This document shows, piece after piece, positions 19,398 through 27,347 of a stretch of 64,000 nt of DNA. A program made the translations under genes and the position numbers. Location of the stretch: positions 173,436 to 237,435 of the forward strand of contig DEOB01000012.1 of NCBI GenBank assembly GCA_002359895.1. Direction: 5' to 3'. This stretch comes from Stenotrophomonas sp. UBA2629 (GTDB lineage Bacteria; Pseudomonadota; Gammaproteobacteria; Xanthomonadales; Xanthomonadaceae). How positions within the stretch are numbered: the stretch's first letter is position 1; each line of letters opens with the position of its first letter. A model generated the notes under the pieces. That model ran no database searches. It worked only from the letters and a program-made list of their open reading frames with translations, and had not been told where the DNA came from.

Positions 19398-20039
19398 ATG
19401 CGACTACGCGTCATTCTTGCTGATGATCACCCCGTCGTCCGCATCGGCGCGCGGGCATTGATTGAAGGCAGCGGTGTGGGAGAGGTAACCGCTGAGGCCA
19501 ATAGTCCAGGCGAGCTGCTGCAGGCATTAGAAGATCACCCCTGTGATGTGCTGGTAACCGACTTTTCCATGCCAGGAAGTCAGCAACCTGATGGCTTCGC
19601 GATGCTGGAATTGATCAGGCGTAGACATCCGAACCTGCCGATTTTGTTGCTGAGCATGGCCAACAACCTGAGTATCCTGCGGCTGGTGGTCTCAGCTGGG
19701 GTGCTAGGACTGATCGACAAGGCCTCCTCGCTCGACGAACTCCCGCAGGCGTTGCAGACCGTGCATCGGGGTGCCCCGTATGTCAGCAAGGGGCTGAAGA
19801 AGCGCATTGCCGAACTCGGCAGCGAGGCCGTGGCAACCGGCGGCAAGCAGCCATCACCACGCGAGGCTGAGGTACTCCGCCTACTGGCTTCTGGCCTGTC
19901 TGTTACCGAGATAGCGATGTATCTGAACCGCAGCAAGACTACTATCAGCCGCCAAAAGACCGATGCCATGCGCAAGCTGGGTATCAGCAATGACGCCGAG
20001 TTGTTCGAGTTCCTGCGCGATGAAGGCATCTCCAACTGA
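19398..20039 (+). CDS. LuxR/NarL-family response regulator, partner of the hybrid kinase
   Basis: This 213-residue regulator has an N-terminal receiver (acidic pair DDHP at 8-9, phospho-acceptor D55 in LVTDFSMPGS) and a C-terminal LuxR-type helix-turn-helix (SPREAEVLRLLASGLSVTEI, then SKTTISRQKTDAMRKLGI). This matches BvgA/EvgA in layout and length. The gene diverges from the kinase with a 29-base gap, so promoters for each must overlap or lie inside the other's leader, which suggests coordinated, possibly autoregulated expression. It converges on the PhzF-like gene. Confidence 0.88.
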   Translation: MRLRVILADDHPVVRIGARALIEGSGVGEVTAEANSPGELLQALEDHPCDVLVTDFSMPGSQQPDGFAMLELIRRRHPNLPILLLSMANNLSILRLVVSAGVLGLIDKASSLDELPQALQTVHRGAPYVSKGLKKRIAELGSEAVATGGKQPSPREAEVLRLLASGLSVTEIAMYLNRSKTTISRQKTDAMRKLGISNDAELFEFLRDEGISN

Positions 20040-20157
20040 TCGCCCGCATTTTTGATGCTCGATGCCGTCATATAAGTGCATGAGGAGCCCTTGTCTCGGC
20101 ATGCCCTGAAGCGGTGGCGTTAGTGCAACAAAAAGGCTCCCCGAGCTGCCGTAGCAC

Positions 20158-21087
20158 CTACATTTCATCCGGCATGCGATGCGGGTTCAAGCTAATGGCC
20201 CCACCGATGCAGGTTGTGGTGTGTCCTCCTATCCATATCTCGTCCTGCTCGCGATGGACAAAGATCCTGCCTGCGCGACCCATGCATGTTCCTTGTTGGA
20301 CGATGTATCGATCAGCGCCAAGACCGAGCCGAGCAAACCAGCAGCCAATTCCTGCCTGCAGACTCCCGGTAGCCGGGTCTTCAGGCACCGCGTCACCGGC
20401 AATGAACGCGCGTGATTCGAACCGCGTTGCGCCTGTAATTGGCTGATTCTGCGCAGGGCCGATAATGCCTACCGCCAGACCCATCAGCTTGGAGTAGTCC
20501 GGGACCACCGCCAATACGTCCCTGTCACTTCGAAGACGAAGGCCCAGCCAACCTGCACCATTGTCTACCCAAGCTGCATCCAGGACTTCCCCCGGAGCCA
20601 AACCAAGGCCCTCGCAAACACGAGACAGGAGACTAGGCTCCAGCGGGCCGTTCCTTAGTAGCGGGGGAGCCCTGAAGGCCAGCCGCGCCGCGGGCTTGAT
20701 GAGAGCAGTTGGTTCCGGATGGCATCCACTCTGATCCTCCCACGGCCGCTCCTCATTGCGAAGAAGCACGAGCCCAGCGCCACACTCCTGCACAATGTGT
20801 GCGCCGCGCGGTACTCCGCCTGATTCAAGCCAAGCATGGCAAGCGCCCAAGGTGGGATGGCCAGCGAACGGAAGCTCTCCTAGAGTCGACCAGATGCGTA
20901 CCCGGTAGTCCGCCCTGGGATCGACGGGGGGAAGCAGGAATACGGTTTCACTAAGACCAAGCCACTTGGCAACCTCGAGCATGCAATGGTCAGGGAGCAA
21001 TGCATTGCAATGGACTATCGCGACAGGATTGCCGCGCATTGGTTGCGCTGAAAATACATCAACTTGGGTGTATAGCAGCTTGAGCAT
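20158..21087 (-). CDS. PhzF-family isomerase/epimerase-like protein
   Basis: This 309-residue protein belongs to the phenazine biosynthesis PhzF / diaminopimelate-epimerase-like fold. The N-terminal signature is YTQVDVFSAQPMRGNPVAIV, followed by GLSETVF (carrying the conserved catalytic Glu), STLGELPFAGHPTLG, and the C-terminal repeat half with EDPATGSLQAGIG. Most relatives outside phenazine clusters have unknown substrates, and no phenazine genes lie nearby. ATG at 21123 is in frame, but the start at 21085-21087 matches where the family begins. It converges on the LuxR-type regulator. Confidence 0.8.
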   Translation of the reverse strand: MLKLLYTQVDVFSAQPMRGNPVAIVHCNALLPDHCMLEVAKWLGLSETVFLLPPVDPRADYRVRIWSTLGELPFAGHPTLGACHAWLESGGVPRGAHIVQECGAGLVLLRNEERPWEDQSGCHPEPTALIKPAARLAFRAPPLLRNGPLEPSLLSRVCEGLGLAPGEVLDAAWVDNGAGWLGLRLRSDRDVLAVVPDYSKLMGLAVGIIGPAQNQPITGATRFESRAFIAGDAVPEDPATGSLQAGIGCWFARLGLGADRYIVQQGTCMGRAGRIFVHREQDEIWIGGHTTTCIGGAISLNPHRMPDEM

Positions 21088-21507
21088 GACGGATAGAAAC
21101 CGAAGGGTAAGGGAACAGGACATCGTGCTGACGATTTCTCGCTAACTTGACGAAGCACCAGTCCAACTGGACTAGGGGATCAGGCAAGTCGCAGCGACCA
21201 CGGTAGAGCCTATAGACCGCCGATTGCCATACAACTTGTTGCAAATTCCATCAGGATGACCTGTTCTTCTCTCCAGCTTTGGAGATGTTAGGCATGTACG
21301 GCGAGGGTTGCTTTTCAATGTCTTGCAGATTTGCCTCCAAGGGCAGCCGGAAGTGGTTATGGAGCACCTCATAGACAGCCAGCCCCCTCCACCCCGGCGA
21401 CGGCTTACAAGTGGCGCTGGAAACAATTTGATACCGGCTTCTGACTGCCTCGAGCCTGCGGCGATTCTTACGAGTCGAGATCTTTGCCCTTGCAAGGAGC
21501 CTAGCTC
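21088..21507. other. Intergenic stretch, no supported gene
   Basis: About 420 bases lie between the PhzF-like gene and the IS256 remnant. Open frames here are short, without ribosome sites, and show no recognisable family. The right part probably marks the junction where the metal-resistance island joins the chromosome. Confidence 0.5.
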
Positions 21508-21985
21508 AGGGGCCTGTCCTAGATTTCGTGTAGATGGGTCACCGGCAGGAAACTGCCATCTGACCTGGAGACACCATGAGTTCACGCAAACATGAAGTAC
21601 CCAACGAGTTGCTGAGCAGCCTGTTGGTTAACTGCAAGAGACCTGAGGACCAGATCAGCGAAAACGGCCTGCTAAAGCAGTTGACCAAGCTGCTGGTTGA
21701 GAAGGCGCTCAATGCAGAGATGACCGAGCACTTGGGGCACAAGATTGGAGGACAGTCCTGAAGCGATTTGCGATCCAGCTTGTGCCCTCCCCCCTCTGCT
21801 GCAAACCGAATCGCGGTTACACGAAAAGCTGCACACGCTCCAGCTTGAACTATGTGTCGTGGAAGCGGCGACTAGAAGTGGCCGCCGACCTCAAGCGCAT
21901 CAACACCTGCGCCACCGCCGAGGAAGCTGAGCAACGGTTCACCGAGTTCGAGGCACGCTGGGACAGCTACAGCACCACCGCCCAG
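21508..21985 (+). mobile_element. IS256-family transposase remnant (N-terminal piece plus C-terminal piece)
   Basis: ATG at 21576 opens a 61-codon frame with the start of an IS256/mutator transposase (NELLSSLL, then ENGLLKQLTKLLVEKALNAE and MTEHLGHK). After a stop at 21759 and about 90 bases of unrelated-looking sequence, a second frame (about 21850-21980) carries a C-terminal piece (NYVSWKRRLEVAADLKRI, then EEAEQRFTEFEARWDSY). The middle, with the catalytic acids, is missing. The sequence just before the ATG (GGCCTGTCCTAGATTTCGTG, from 21509) looks like an IS256 terminal inverted repeat. The end overlaps the 3' end of chrA on the other strand. The element is dead. Confidence 0.8.
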
Positions 21986-23169
21986 CCGACAATGCCAGCT
22001 AGCAGTACCACCAAAAATGGCGGTGCATGCGCAACGACCAGTAGCCCGAACGCAATCAGCGCCGTCGCGACATCCCATCGGTCATGGATCGCACTCGTCC
22101 ACACAGGGTCGTACAACGCAGCCAGCAGGATTCCGACCACCCCGGCATTGATTCCTGAAACTGCCGCTTGCAGATCTTTCCGTTGACGCAAGGACTCCCA
22201 GAACGGCAGCGCACCCACAAGGACTAGAGCGGCAGGCAAGAAAATGACCACCAGCATCAACATACCACCTGCCCAGCCCCCCAACGGACCGTCGGCTATC
22301 GCCCCCAGATAAGCCGCAAAGGTGAAAAGAGGGCCTGGCACCGCCTGCGCCGCAGCGTACCCGGCTAACAGATCCGCGGTGCTCACGGTGCCGCTTTGGA
22401 CAACAGCAGTCTGCAGCAACGGCAGGACGACGTGGCCGCCGCCAAAGACCAAGGCGCCAGCGCGGTACACACCCTCCAAAAGCACGGCCAGGGGGGAGCC
22501 GCTAGCCACTGCCCACACGGGCAGCAGAACAAGCGGCAGCACCAACAGCATCAGTGCCACCGCGCCGGTTCTTCGCGAGACGGGATAGCTGCAGGCTGAC
22601 TGGCCGAGCGCCGGATCGATCTTCAGCGCCCAGCGACCGAGCAGCCCGCTGACGATGATCACCACTATCTGGCCCACGACCGAGGGCATTGCCAGCGTCA
22701 ACACGGCGGCGGAAAGGGCCATCCCTGCCCGCAAACGGTCCGTGCACAGGGATCGGGCCATTCCCCATACTGCCTGCGCCACCACGGCAACTGCCACGAT
22801 CTTGAGGCCATGTAGCCAGCCTGATTCAACGATGCCTTCGTATCCGGCAACGCCCAGGGCGAACAGGATCATCAGCACGGCCGATGGCAAGGTAAAGCCT
22901 GCCCAGGCGGCCAGCAGGCCAGGCCAGCCGGCGCGATGCAGGCCCAGCGCCATGCCTACCTGGCTGCTGGCCGGCCCTGGCAGTAATTGGCACAGGGCCA
23001 CCAGATCGGAGTAGCTACGGTCCGTCAGCCAACGGCGACGTTCGACGAACTCGAGGCGGAAGTAGCTCAGGTGGGCGATCGGGCCGCCGAACGACGTCAG
23101 GCCCAGTCGCAGGAACACCAGGAAGACGCGCCAAGCGCTTTCGCTTGTTGTGGGTTCGAGCGGCGACAC
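21967..23169 (-). CDS. chrA: Chromate transporter ChrA
   Basis: This 400-residue inner-membrane chromate efflux protein is of the long-chain CHR family, with two homologous halves. The family signature FLRLGLTSFGGPIAHLSYF opens the first half; LCQLLPGPASSQ and, in the second half, VFGGGHVVLPLL and YAAAQAVPGPLFTF are the typical repeats. Start is GTG at 23167-23169 with AGGAGG upstream. It is the last gene of a leftward arsH-arsC-chrA run. Its final codons and its stop (21967-21969) lie inside the IS256 remnant, so the natural end of the gene may have been replaced by insertion-sequence DNA; the length is nevertheless normal. Confidence 0.9.
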   Translation of the reverse strand: MSPLEPTTSESAWRVFLVFLRLGLTSFGGPIAHLSYFRLEFVERRRWLTDRSYSDLVALCQLLPGPASSQVGMALGLHRAGWPGLLAAWAGFTLPSAVLMILFALGVAGYEGIVESGWLHGLKIVAVAVVAQAVWGMARSLCTDRLRAGMALSAAVLTLAMPSVVGQIVVIIVSGLLGRWALKIDPALGQSACSYPVSRRTGAVALMLLVLPLVLLPVWAVASGSPLAVLLEGVYRAGALVFGGGHVVLPLLQTAVVQSGTVSTADLLAGYAAAQAVPGPLFTFAAYLGAIADGPLGGWAGGMLMLVVIFLPAALVLVGALPFWESLRQRKDLQAAVSGINAGVVGILLAALYDPVWTSAIHDRWDVATALIAFGLLVVAHAPPFLVVLLAGIVGWAVVL

Positions 23170-23223
23170 CAGGCATGGCCTCCTGTGGTTCCCAACGGCG
23201 GCCAGTTCAACCCGGCAAGGGCA

Positions 23224-23643
23224 TCAGGGCATCGAAGTCCGGACGTGTCCGGTCACCAACTCCCCGTCTTCCTTACGGAATGGTCCGGGCAGCGACGGCA
23301 GAATCTCCAGCACCACTTCCGAAGGCCGGCACAGACGCGTACCTCCATCGGTTTGTACGAAAGGACGATTGATGAGTATCGGATGCGCCAGCATCGCATC
23401 AAGCAGCGCGTCGTCGCTCAGTGCCGCATCGCCCAGTTCCAGCTCGTCATAGGGCGTGCCCTTCTGCCGGATGGCATCGCGCACGCTTAAACCTGCGGCC
23501 TCGATGAGTTCGACCAGCCGCGCACGGCTAGGCGGGTGGGCCAGGTAGTCGATCACTTCTGGTTCGATCCCGGCGAAGCGCATCAGCGCCAGGGTGTTGC
23601 GGGAGGTACCGCACTTGGTGTTGTGGTAGATGACAGCGTTCAC
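23224..23643 (-). CDS. arsC: Arsenate reductase ArsC, glutaredoxin-coupled type
   Basis: This 139-residue cytoplasmic enzyme reduces arsenate to arsenite using glutathione and glutaredoxin. The active-site cysteine C11 sits in YHNTKCGTSRNTL, the hallmark of the E. coli plasmid-type ArsC family, and NRPFVQ with downstream arginines fits the arsenate-binding loop. The GTG start at 23641-23643 overlaps the arsH stop (GTGA), so the two are translationally coupled. A second arsenate reductase of a different family lies at 24766, so the island carries both chemistries. Confidence 0.92.
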   Translation of the reverse strand: MNAVIYHNTKCGTSRNTLALMRFAGIEPEVIDYLAHPPSRARLVELIEAAGLSVRDAIRQKGTPYDELELGDAALSDDALLDAMLAHPILINRPFVQTDGGTRLCRPSEVVLEILPSLPGPFRKEDGELVTGHVRTSMP

Positions 23644-24383
23644 GCACTTTCCTCTTGGTTCAAGACGGTCTCCACCACGCCTGCAGCAACCGCCAGCGCC
23701 GCCGTTTCAACGGCGCCCTTGCGCTCGCTGTAGCGGTCCACCAGATAGTCGCTGCGCCCGCGCACCAGCAGGGTGAACTTGACCAGTTCCTCCATTACAT
23801 CCACCACGCGATCGTAATACGCCGAAGGCCTCATTCGACCATCGTCGTCAAACTCCTGCCAGGCTTTGGCGACCGACGACTGGTTGGGGATCGTCACCAT
23901 CCGCATCCAGCGGCCGAGCACGCGCAGCGCGTTGACCACGTTGAAGGACTGCGAGCCGCCGCAGACCTGCATCACTGCCAGCGTGCGGCCTTGGGTGGGT
24001 CGAACGCTGCCTTCTTCCAGCGGTAGCCAGTCGATCTGGTTCTTGAATACAGCGGTAAGGGTGCCGTGGCGTTCGGGGCTGACCCACACGTGGCCTTCCG
24101 ACCACAGCGAGGCCTGGCGCAGCTCCTGCACCTTTGGGTGGGTAGCTGGCACCGAGTCAAGGATCGGTAGCTCATGTGGATCGAACAGGCGGGTTTCCGC
24201 CCCGAGCTGTTCCAGCAACCGCTGCGCCTCAAGCGCCAGCTTGCGGCTGAACGACTGAGGCCGCAGTGACCCATATAGGATCAGGATGCGTGGCCGGTGC
24301 GGTTGCGCAGTCGGGTCGTTGAGTTTGGCGGCCGTCGGAATGTCCAGGGCGCTTGGGACCACGTTGGGAATCTTATGCAACAC
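23640..24383 (-). CDS. arsH: ArsH NADPH-dependent FMN organoarsenical oxidase
   Basis: This 247-residue flavodoxin-like protein of the ArsH family oxidises trivalent methylated and aromatic arsenicals to the less toxic pentavalent forms. The FMN-binding N-terminal motif is RILILYGSLRPQSFSRKLA, and the family landmarks FDPHELPI, VSPERHGTLTAVFKNQIDW and QVCGGSQSFN follow. The start is GTG at 24381-24383, 41 bases from arsR on the other strand. The ArsR dyad lies in this gap, so arsH-arsC-chrA and arsR-arsC-acr3 should be derepressed together. Confidence 0.92.
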   Translation of the reverse strand: MLHKIPNVVPSALDIPTAAKLNDPTAQPHRPRILILYGSLRPQSFSRKLALEAQRLLEQLGAETRLFDPHELPILDSVPATHPKVQELRQASLWSEGHVWVSPERHGTLTAVFKNQIDWLPLEEGSVRPTQGRTLAVMQVCGGSQSFNVVNALRVLGRWMRMVTIPNQSSVAKAWQEFDDDGRMRPSAYYDRVVDVMEELVKFTLLVRGRSDYLVDRYSERKGAVETAALAVAAGVVETVLNQEESA

Positions 24384-24406
24384 GGAGGGTTGTCCTGCGG
24401 TATATA

Positions 24407-24430
24407 TTCCATTATTCTAGAATCATGGAA
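24407..24430. promoter_or_regulatory. Probable ArsR operator overlapping the arsR start codon
   Basis: A 24-base nearly perfect dyad (one mismatched pair) is centred on the perfect palindrome ATTCTAGAAT at 24414-24423, with arms TTCCAT and ATGGAA. It sits between the divergent arsH and arsR starts and includes the arsR ATG (24425-24427). Position and symmetry fit a dimeric ArsR-family repressor site controlling both operons. Confidence 0.75.
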
Positions 24431-24739
24431 CATAAGAACGCAACCCACGCCCTCGCCGCCCTGGGCCACGCCACGCGCCTGTCCATCTTCCGGTTGCTGG
24501 TGCAGGCCGGCAGTGGTGGCAAGCTCGCCGGCGACATTGCTCAGGCGCTCTCGTTGCCCGGCGCAACCCTCTCCTTCCACCTGAAGGAACTGTTGGCAGC
24601 GGGCTTGATCAACGCAGAGCAGCGTGGCCGGACCATCTGCTACCGGGCCGAGTTTGTGGCGATGAACGAGCTGCTGGCCTACCTCACCGAAAACTGCTGT
24701 GCCGACGAACAGTCCTGCGAACGCCCCGCTGGCTGCTAA
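24425..24739 (+). CDS. arsR: ArsR-family arsenite-responsive repressor
   Basis: This 104-residue winged-helix repressor has recognition region SLPGATLSFHLKELLAAGL and wing RGRTICYRAEF. The C-terminal tail is cysteine-rich (NCCADEQSCERPAGC), like the C-terminal arsenite-binding sites of some ArsR proteins rather than the helix-3 ELCVC site of E. coli ArsR. The frame is open upstream, but the ATG at 24425 matches the family N-terminus. The start codon lies inside the operator dyad, so the protein should occlude its own ribosome start as well as the promoter. Confidence 0.9.
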   Translation: MEHKNATHALAALGHATRLSIFRLLVQAGSGGKLAGDIAQALSLPGATLSFHLKELLAAGLINAEQRGRTICYRAEFVAMNELLAYLTENCCADEQSCERPAGC

Positions 24740-24765
24740 CCAAGCCTACCTTAGAGATCGCTCAA

Positions 24766-25257
24766 ATGACCCGTCGCGTCTTGTTCTTGTGTACCGGTAA
24801 TTCCGCTCGGAGCGTGTTGGCCGAATCGACCCTGAAAAAATGGGGCGAAGGCCGCTACGAGTCCTTCAGCGCAGGCAGTCAGCCGGCCGGCCGCGTCAAC
24901 CCGTTTGCCATTGCTCAGTTGCAGCGCGAGGGTTTCCCGGTGGACGGCCTGCGCAGCAAGTCTTGGGACGAGTTCGCCGAAGCTGATGCCGCTGCAATGG
25001 ATCTGATCGTCACCGTGTGCGACAGCGCGGCGGTGGAGGCTTGCCCGGTGGTGTTCGGCGACTTTGTGCGGGTGCACTGGGGCCTGTTCGACCCAGCCGG
25101 CGTTGAAGGTTCGGACGAACAGAAGGCCGAAGCCTTCTATCGCGCGCATCAGATCATCAAGGCGCGCCTGAAGGCTTTCCTCGACGTCCCCGACAACGCA
25201 TGGGACGACCGCGAGGCGCTCAAGGCTCAGCTCGAGCCGATCGCGCAGATCAACTGA
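24766..25257 (+). CDS. arsC: Arsenate reductase, low-molecular-weight phosphatase (thioredoxin-coupled) type
   Basis: This 163-residue enzyme of the low-molecular-weight tyrosine phosphatase fold has the phosphate loop CTGNSARS at residues 9-16 and further cysteines in VTVCDSAAVEACPV, which in this family relay the disulfide to thioredoxin. It is followed by acr3 and a thioredoxin reductase gene in the same direction, which fits thioredoxin as the electron source. It is the second arsenate reductase of the island and unrelated in fold to the one at 23224. Confidence 0.92.
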   Translation: MTRRVLFLCTGNSARSVLAESTLKKWGEGRYESFSAGSQPAGRVNPFAIAQLQREGFPVDGLRSKSWDEFAEADAAAMDLIVTVCDSAAVEACPVVFGDFVRVHWGLFDPAGVEGSDEQKAEAFYRAHQIIKARLKAFLDVPDNAWDDREALKAQLEPIAQIN

Positions 25258-25277
25258 CCGTCTTTCCGGAAAATGCC

Positions 25278-26336
25278 ATGACCACTGATACCTCCCGCCT
25301 GTCCTTCTTGGACCGGTACCTCACGCTCTGGATCTTCGCCGCCATGGCGCTCGGCGTCGGCCTGGGGGCGTTGTTCGAGGGAGTGCCCAGCGCGTTGAAC
25401 AGCCTCTCCATAGGGTCGACCAACATCCCGATCGCGATCGGCCTGATTCTGATGATGTATCCGCCGCTGGCCAAGGTGAAGTACGAAGAACTGCCGCGGG
25501 TTTTCGCCGACAAGCGCGTGTTGATGCTCTCGCTGCTGCAGAACTGGATCGTCGGTCCGTTCCTGATGTTCGGCCTGGCCGTGCTGTTCCTGCGCGACTA
25601 CCCCGAGTACATGACCGGTCTGATCCTGATCGGGCTGGCCCGCTGCATCGCGATGGTGCTGGTGTGGAACCAGCTCGCCCGCGGCGACGCCCAGTATGTT
25701 GCTGGACTGGTGGCATTCAACTCGATCTTCCAGATCGCGCTGTTCAGCGTCTACGCGTGGTTCTTCCTTTCCTGGTTGCCCCCGGTGTTCGGTCTGCAGA
25801 GCAGCATCATCGATGTTAGTTTCTGGACCATCGCCGAGGCTGTTCTGATCTACCTTGGCATCCCGTTCCTGGCGGGCTTCCTCACCAGTCGATGGCTGAA
25901 GGCGCGTAAGGGTGTGCGCTGGTATGAAGAGAAATTCCTGCCTGCAATCAGTCCGATAACCCTTGCCGCACTGCTGTTTACCATCGTGGCGATGTTCAGC
26001 CTGAAGGGCGGCGACGTGCTGCGGATTCCGATGGACGCGGTACGCATCGCGATCCCGCTGACGCTGTACTTCATCATCCAGTTCGTCATCAGTTTCTTCA
26101 TGGGTAAGCTGATCGCCAAAGACTACCCCCGCACCACCGCGATCGCGTTCACTGCAGCAGGCAACAACTTCGAACTGGCGATCGCCGTGGCCATTGCCGC
26201 CTTCGGCCTGGCCTCGCCGGTCGCATTCGCCGCAGTCATAGGCCCGCTGGTGGAAGTGCCGGTGCTGATCCTGCTGGTCCATGTCGCCTTACGGCTGGGC
26301 AAACGCTACTTTCCTGCCGATGCACGGAGCCACTGA
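25278..26336 (+). CDS. acr3: Arsenite efflux permease ACR3
   Basis: This 352-residue inner-membrane protein of the BASS superfamily has about ten membrane segments and exports arsenite. The ACR3 landmark cysteine is in GLARCIAMVLVWNQLA, and NSIFQ and FTAAGNNFELAIAVAIA are family-typical. The frame extends upstream into the arsC tail; the ATG at 25278 with GGAAA ahead matches the family start. It lies 20 bases after arsC and four bases before trxB, in one operon. Confidence 0.92.
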   Translation: MTTDTSRLSFLDRYLTLWIFAAMALGVGLGALFEGVPSALNSLSIGSTNIPIAIGLILMMYPPLAKVKYEELPRVFADKRVLMLSLLQNWIVGPFLMFGLAVLFLRDYPEYMTGLILIGLARCIAMVLVWNQLARGDAQYVAGLVAFNSIFQIALFSVYAWFFLSWLPPVFGLQSSIIDVSFWTIAEAVLIYLGIPFLAGFLTSRWLKARKGVRWYEEKFLPAISPITLAALLFTIVAMFSLKGGDVLRIPMDAVRIAIPLTLYFIIQFVISFFMGKLIAKDYPRTTAIAFTAAGNNFELAIAVAIAAFGLASPVAFAAVIGPLVEVPVLILLVHVALRLGKRYFPADARSH

Positions 26337-26339
26337 GCC

Positions 26340-27323
26340 ATGAGCACCACCCGACACATTCCATTGCTGATCCTTGGTTCCGGCCCGGCCGGCTGGACCG
26401 CCGCCGTCTACGCCGCCCGCGCCAACCTCAAGCCGGTGGTCATCACCGGCCTGCAACAGGGCGGCCAGCTGATGACCACCACCGAAGTGGACAACTGGCC
26501 GGGTGATGCCCACGGGCTGATGGGCCCGGACCTGATGACGCGCATGCAGGCGCATGCCGAGCGCTTCAAGACCGAGGTCATCTTCGACCACATCCACACT
26601 GCCGACCTGTCCCAGCGCCCGTTCAGGCTGATCGGCGACAGCGCCGAGTACACCTGCGACGCGCTGATCATCGCCACTGGCGCCACCGCCAAGTACCTGG
26701 GCATTCCGACCGAAGGGGAATTCAAGGGCCGCGGCGTTTCCGCCTGCGCCACTTGTGACGGCTTCTTCTACCGTGACCAGGACGTGGTAGTGGTGGGCGG
26801 CGGCAACACCGCCGTGGAAGAAGCGCTGTACCTGTCCAACATCGCCCGCAAGGTCTACCTGATCCATCGCCGCGACACCCTGAAGGCGGAAAAGATCATG
26901 CAGGACAAGCTATTCGCCAAGGTTGAAGCCGGCAAGATCGAAACCGTCTGGCACCACCAGGTGGAGGAAGTGCTGGGCAACGAGGCCGGCGTGACCGGCG
27001 TGCGCGTGAAGTCGACCCTAGACGGCAGTACCCGCGACATCGATGCACACGGGTTCTTCGTGGCCATCGGCCACCACCCGAACACCCAGCTGTTCGACGG
27101 CCAGTTGGCGATGAACAACGGCTACCTGGACATCCGCTCGGGCCTTGGCGGCAATGCGACCCAGACCTCGGTGGAAGGCGTGTTCGCCGCCGGCGATGTG
27201 GCCGACCAGCACTACCGCCAAGCGATCACCTCGGCGGGGTTTGGCTGCATGGCAGCGCTGGACGCCGAGCGTTACTTGGATGCACTCAATGTCTCCGACC
27301 AGCAGCACAAGAACGCCGCCTGA
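26340..27323 (+). CDS. trxB: Thioredoxin reductase
   Basis: This 327-residue FAD/NADPH flavoprotein has GSGPAGWTAAVYAARA (FAD site), the redox pair C136-A-T-C139, and GGGNTAVEEALYLSN (NADPH site), ending with EGVFAAGDVADQHYRQ. This is the complete low-molecular-weight TrxB plan. It is embedded in the ars operon three bases after acr3, so it probably recharges thioredoxin for the LMW-type arsenate reductase. A housekeeping copy is expected elsewhere on the chromosome. Confidence 0.92.
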   Translation: MSTTRHIPLLILGSGPAGWTAAVYAARANLKPVVITGLQQGGQLMTTTEVDNWPGDAHGLMGPDLMTRMQAHAERFKTEVIFDHIHTADLSQRPFRLIGDSAEYTCDALIIATGATAKYLGIPTEGEFKGRGVSACATCDGFFYRDQDVVVVGGGNTAVEEALYLSNIARKVYLIHRRDTLKAEKIMQDKLFAKVEAGKIETVWHHQVEEVLGNEAGVTGVRVKSTLDGSTRDIDAHGFFVAIGHHPNTQLFDGQLAMNNGYLDIRSGLGGNATQTSVEGVFAAGDVADQHYRQAITSAGFGCMAALDAERYLDALNVSDQQHKNAA

Positions 27324-27347
27324 GTGCTGCAGCGCGAGGAAGTCCAG

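Noticed and set aside
25227..26282. 351-codon minus-strand frame opposite acr3
   Set aside because: Composition rich in His/Gln/Arg typical of antisense of a membrane protein; acr3 is unambiguous.
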